From assembly GCA_046760985.1 (NCBI GenBank), contig JBHIFE010000081.1, forward strand, positions 1 through 6,184: DNA of 6,184 nucleotides, read 5' to 3'. The notes beneath the pieces are model-generated. The model did no database searches and was not told the origin of the DNA. It was given only the letters and a program-made list of their open reading frames with translations. The stretch comes from JBHIFE01 sp046760985 (GTDB lineage: Bacteria > Chloroflexota > Dehalococcoidia > Dehalococcoidales > RBG-16-60-22). The position numbers and the translations under genes were made by a program. Below, one piece after another: positions 5,575-6,184 of the stretch; positions within the stretch are counted from its first letter, which is position 1; every line of letters begins with the position of its first letter.

Positions 5575-6123
5575 TTAAGTTTTCTTTACCTCTTCTCTTA
5601 TCTTGGCTTTCTGAGTAGCTATTGGAGCCAGGATTATGTTCATCTGTCTCCCATCCATCACTGGTTGCCTCTCCACAGAAGCCTCTTCCTTCAGTAACTC
5701 TGACATCCGCTGCAGTAACTTCCAGCCAAGTTCGGGATGGGTGATCTCACGCCCTCTAAACATTACTGTTACCTTAACCTTGGCTCCATCGGCAAGTAGC
5801 TTCCTTACCGTTCTGGCTTTAGCCTCAAAATCATGGTCACCAATCTTAGGGCGTAGCCGAACCTCTCTCAATAATGAGACCTTCTGGTTTTTTCTAGCCT
5901 CTTGCTCTTTCTTGGCTTGCTCGTATTTATACTTGCCATAGTCAAGAAGGCGACACACCGGGGGTATTGCGGTAGGAGCTACCTCAACCAGGTCAAGATT
6001 GTATTTTCTGGCTATCTCCCGTGCCTGGCTCAAGGGCATAATTCCTAACTGCTCCCCCTTTTCCCCCACGAGTCGAACCTCTTGAGCTCTAATCCTTTCG
6101 TTAACACGCAGTTGTTTGATTAT
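5575..6123 (-). CDS. infC: Translation initiation factor IF-3, probably with a non-canonical start codon
   Basis: IF3 binds the 30S subunit, prevents premature 50S joining and rejects wrong start codons. Numbering from the outermost TTG (6142-6144): N-domain with VNERIRAQEVRL (14-25), the family signature RLLDYGKYKYEQ (65-76), a lysine-rich linker (77-88), and a C-domain with REVRLRPKIGDHDF (93-106), VTVMFRGREITHPELG (125-140) and a final MDGRQMNIILAP. From that TTG the protein would be 189 residues. However, the strong Shine-Dalgarno GGAGGAGGT lies within codons 1-4 of that frame. No ATG, GTG or TTG follows until the GTG inside EVRLV, deep in the conserved domain. I place the start at the AUA (6121-6123), giving 182 residues; AUC (6118-6120) is nearly as likely. 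E. coli infC starts at AUU, which underlies its autoregulation. Identity is certain, the start is not. Confidence 0.95.
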   Translation of the reverse strand: MIKQLRVNERIRAQEVRLVGEKGEQLGIMPLSQAREIARKYNLDLVEVAPTAIPPVCRLLDYGKYKYEQAKKEQEARKNQKVSLLREVRLRPKIGDHDFEAKARTVRKLLADGAKVKVTVMFRGREITHPELGWKLLQRMSELLKEEASVERQPVMDGRQMNIILAPIATQKAKIREEVKKT

Positions 6124-6133
6124 GTCCTTACTT

Positions 6134-6142
6134 ACCTCCTCC
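6134..6142 (-). promoter_or_regulatory. infC ribosome binding site lying inside the longest frame
   Basis: GGAGGAGGT on the minus strand is the strongest Shine-Dalgarno in the window. It begins at the third base of the TTG that would open the longest infC frame, so it cannot serve that TTG. From its last G there are 11 nt to the in-frame AUA and 14 nt to the AUC. A second, weaker element, AAGGA (6125-6129), lies closer to both. Confidence 0.75.
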
Positions 6143-6167
6143 AAGCACAGGTATCTTACGAACAGAG

Positions 6168-6176
6168 ACTATACCA
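6168..6176 (-). promoter_or_regulatory. Possible extended -10 element for infC
   Basis: TGG followed by TATAGT on the minus strand fits an extended -10 (TGn plus five of six bases of TATAAT). The transcript would start near 6161, about 38 nt before the proposed infC start. The -35 would fall outside the window, so this remains tentative. Confidence 0.3.
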
Positions 6177-6184
6177 TATTCTCG

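Noticed and set aside
5636..5941. 101-codon open frame on the plus strand opposite infC, with a hydrophobic, cysteine-rich C-terminus
   Set aside because: Its composition follows from the reverse complement of lysine/glutamate-rich infC codons. There is no Shine-Dalgarno.

Overview
The window is ordinary bacterial translation-machinery DNA, densely coded, with a GC content near 50% by eye. It reads as a genomic or metagenomic fragment of a Gram-positive-like or deep-branching bacterium. My best guess is Chloroflexota, class Dehalococcoidia. This rests on the infC-rpmI-rplT-pheS-pheT order, on a phenylalanyl-tRNA synthetase alpha subunit with Thermus-like stretches and a four-cysteine insert, and on the general look of the proteins. 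It is an inference, not a match to a named genome.

Layout. The left end holds the 3' two thirds of proS on the plus strand; its reading frame is open at base 1, so the gene starts outside the window. A 46-bp gap separates it tail-to-tail from a minus-strand block that fills the rest. In transcription order, right to left, the block is infC (IF3), rpmI (L35), rplT (L20), a 234-bp spacer, pheS (PheRS alpha) and pheT (PheRS beta). The first three genes are almost fused (1-nt and 12-nt gaps) and should form one operon. pheS and pheT are 10 nt apart. The spacer carries a near-consensus sigma-70 promoter just upstream of pheS, so pheST can be transcribed independently of the ribosomal-protein genes.

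Function. IF3, L20 and L35 serve initiation and assembly of the 50S subunit. PheRS alpha2-beta2 and ProRS charge tRNA-Phe and tRNA-Pro. All genes look intact and functional, and no phage, CRISPR or defence genes are seen.

The parts worth a second look are small. (1) infC has a strong Shine-Dalgarno inside the 5' end of its longest frame and no usable ATG, GTG or TTG after it, which points to an AUA or AUC start. (2) rplT should start at the second of two TTG codons. (3) PheS has substitutions in residues that line the phenylalanine pocket, including an archaeal/eukaryotic-like HTT segment. (4) The rplT-pheS spacer is packed with repeats: a perfect 13-bp hairpin, a third copy of its arm, and 9-nt inverted ends bounding a 157-bp MITE-like segment. 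One edge of that segment lies inside the pheS promoter. I found no evidence for a wholly new biological system.
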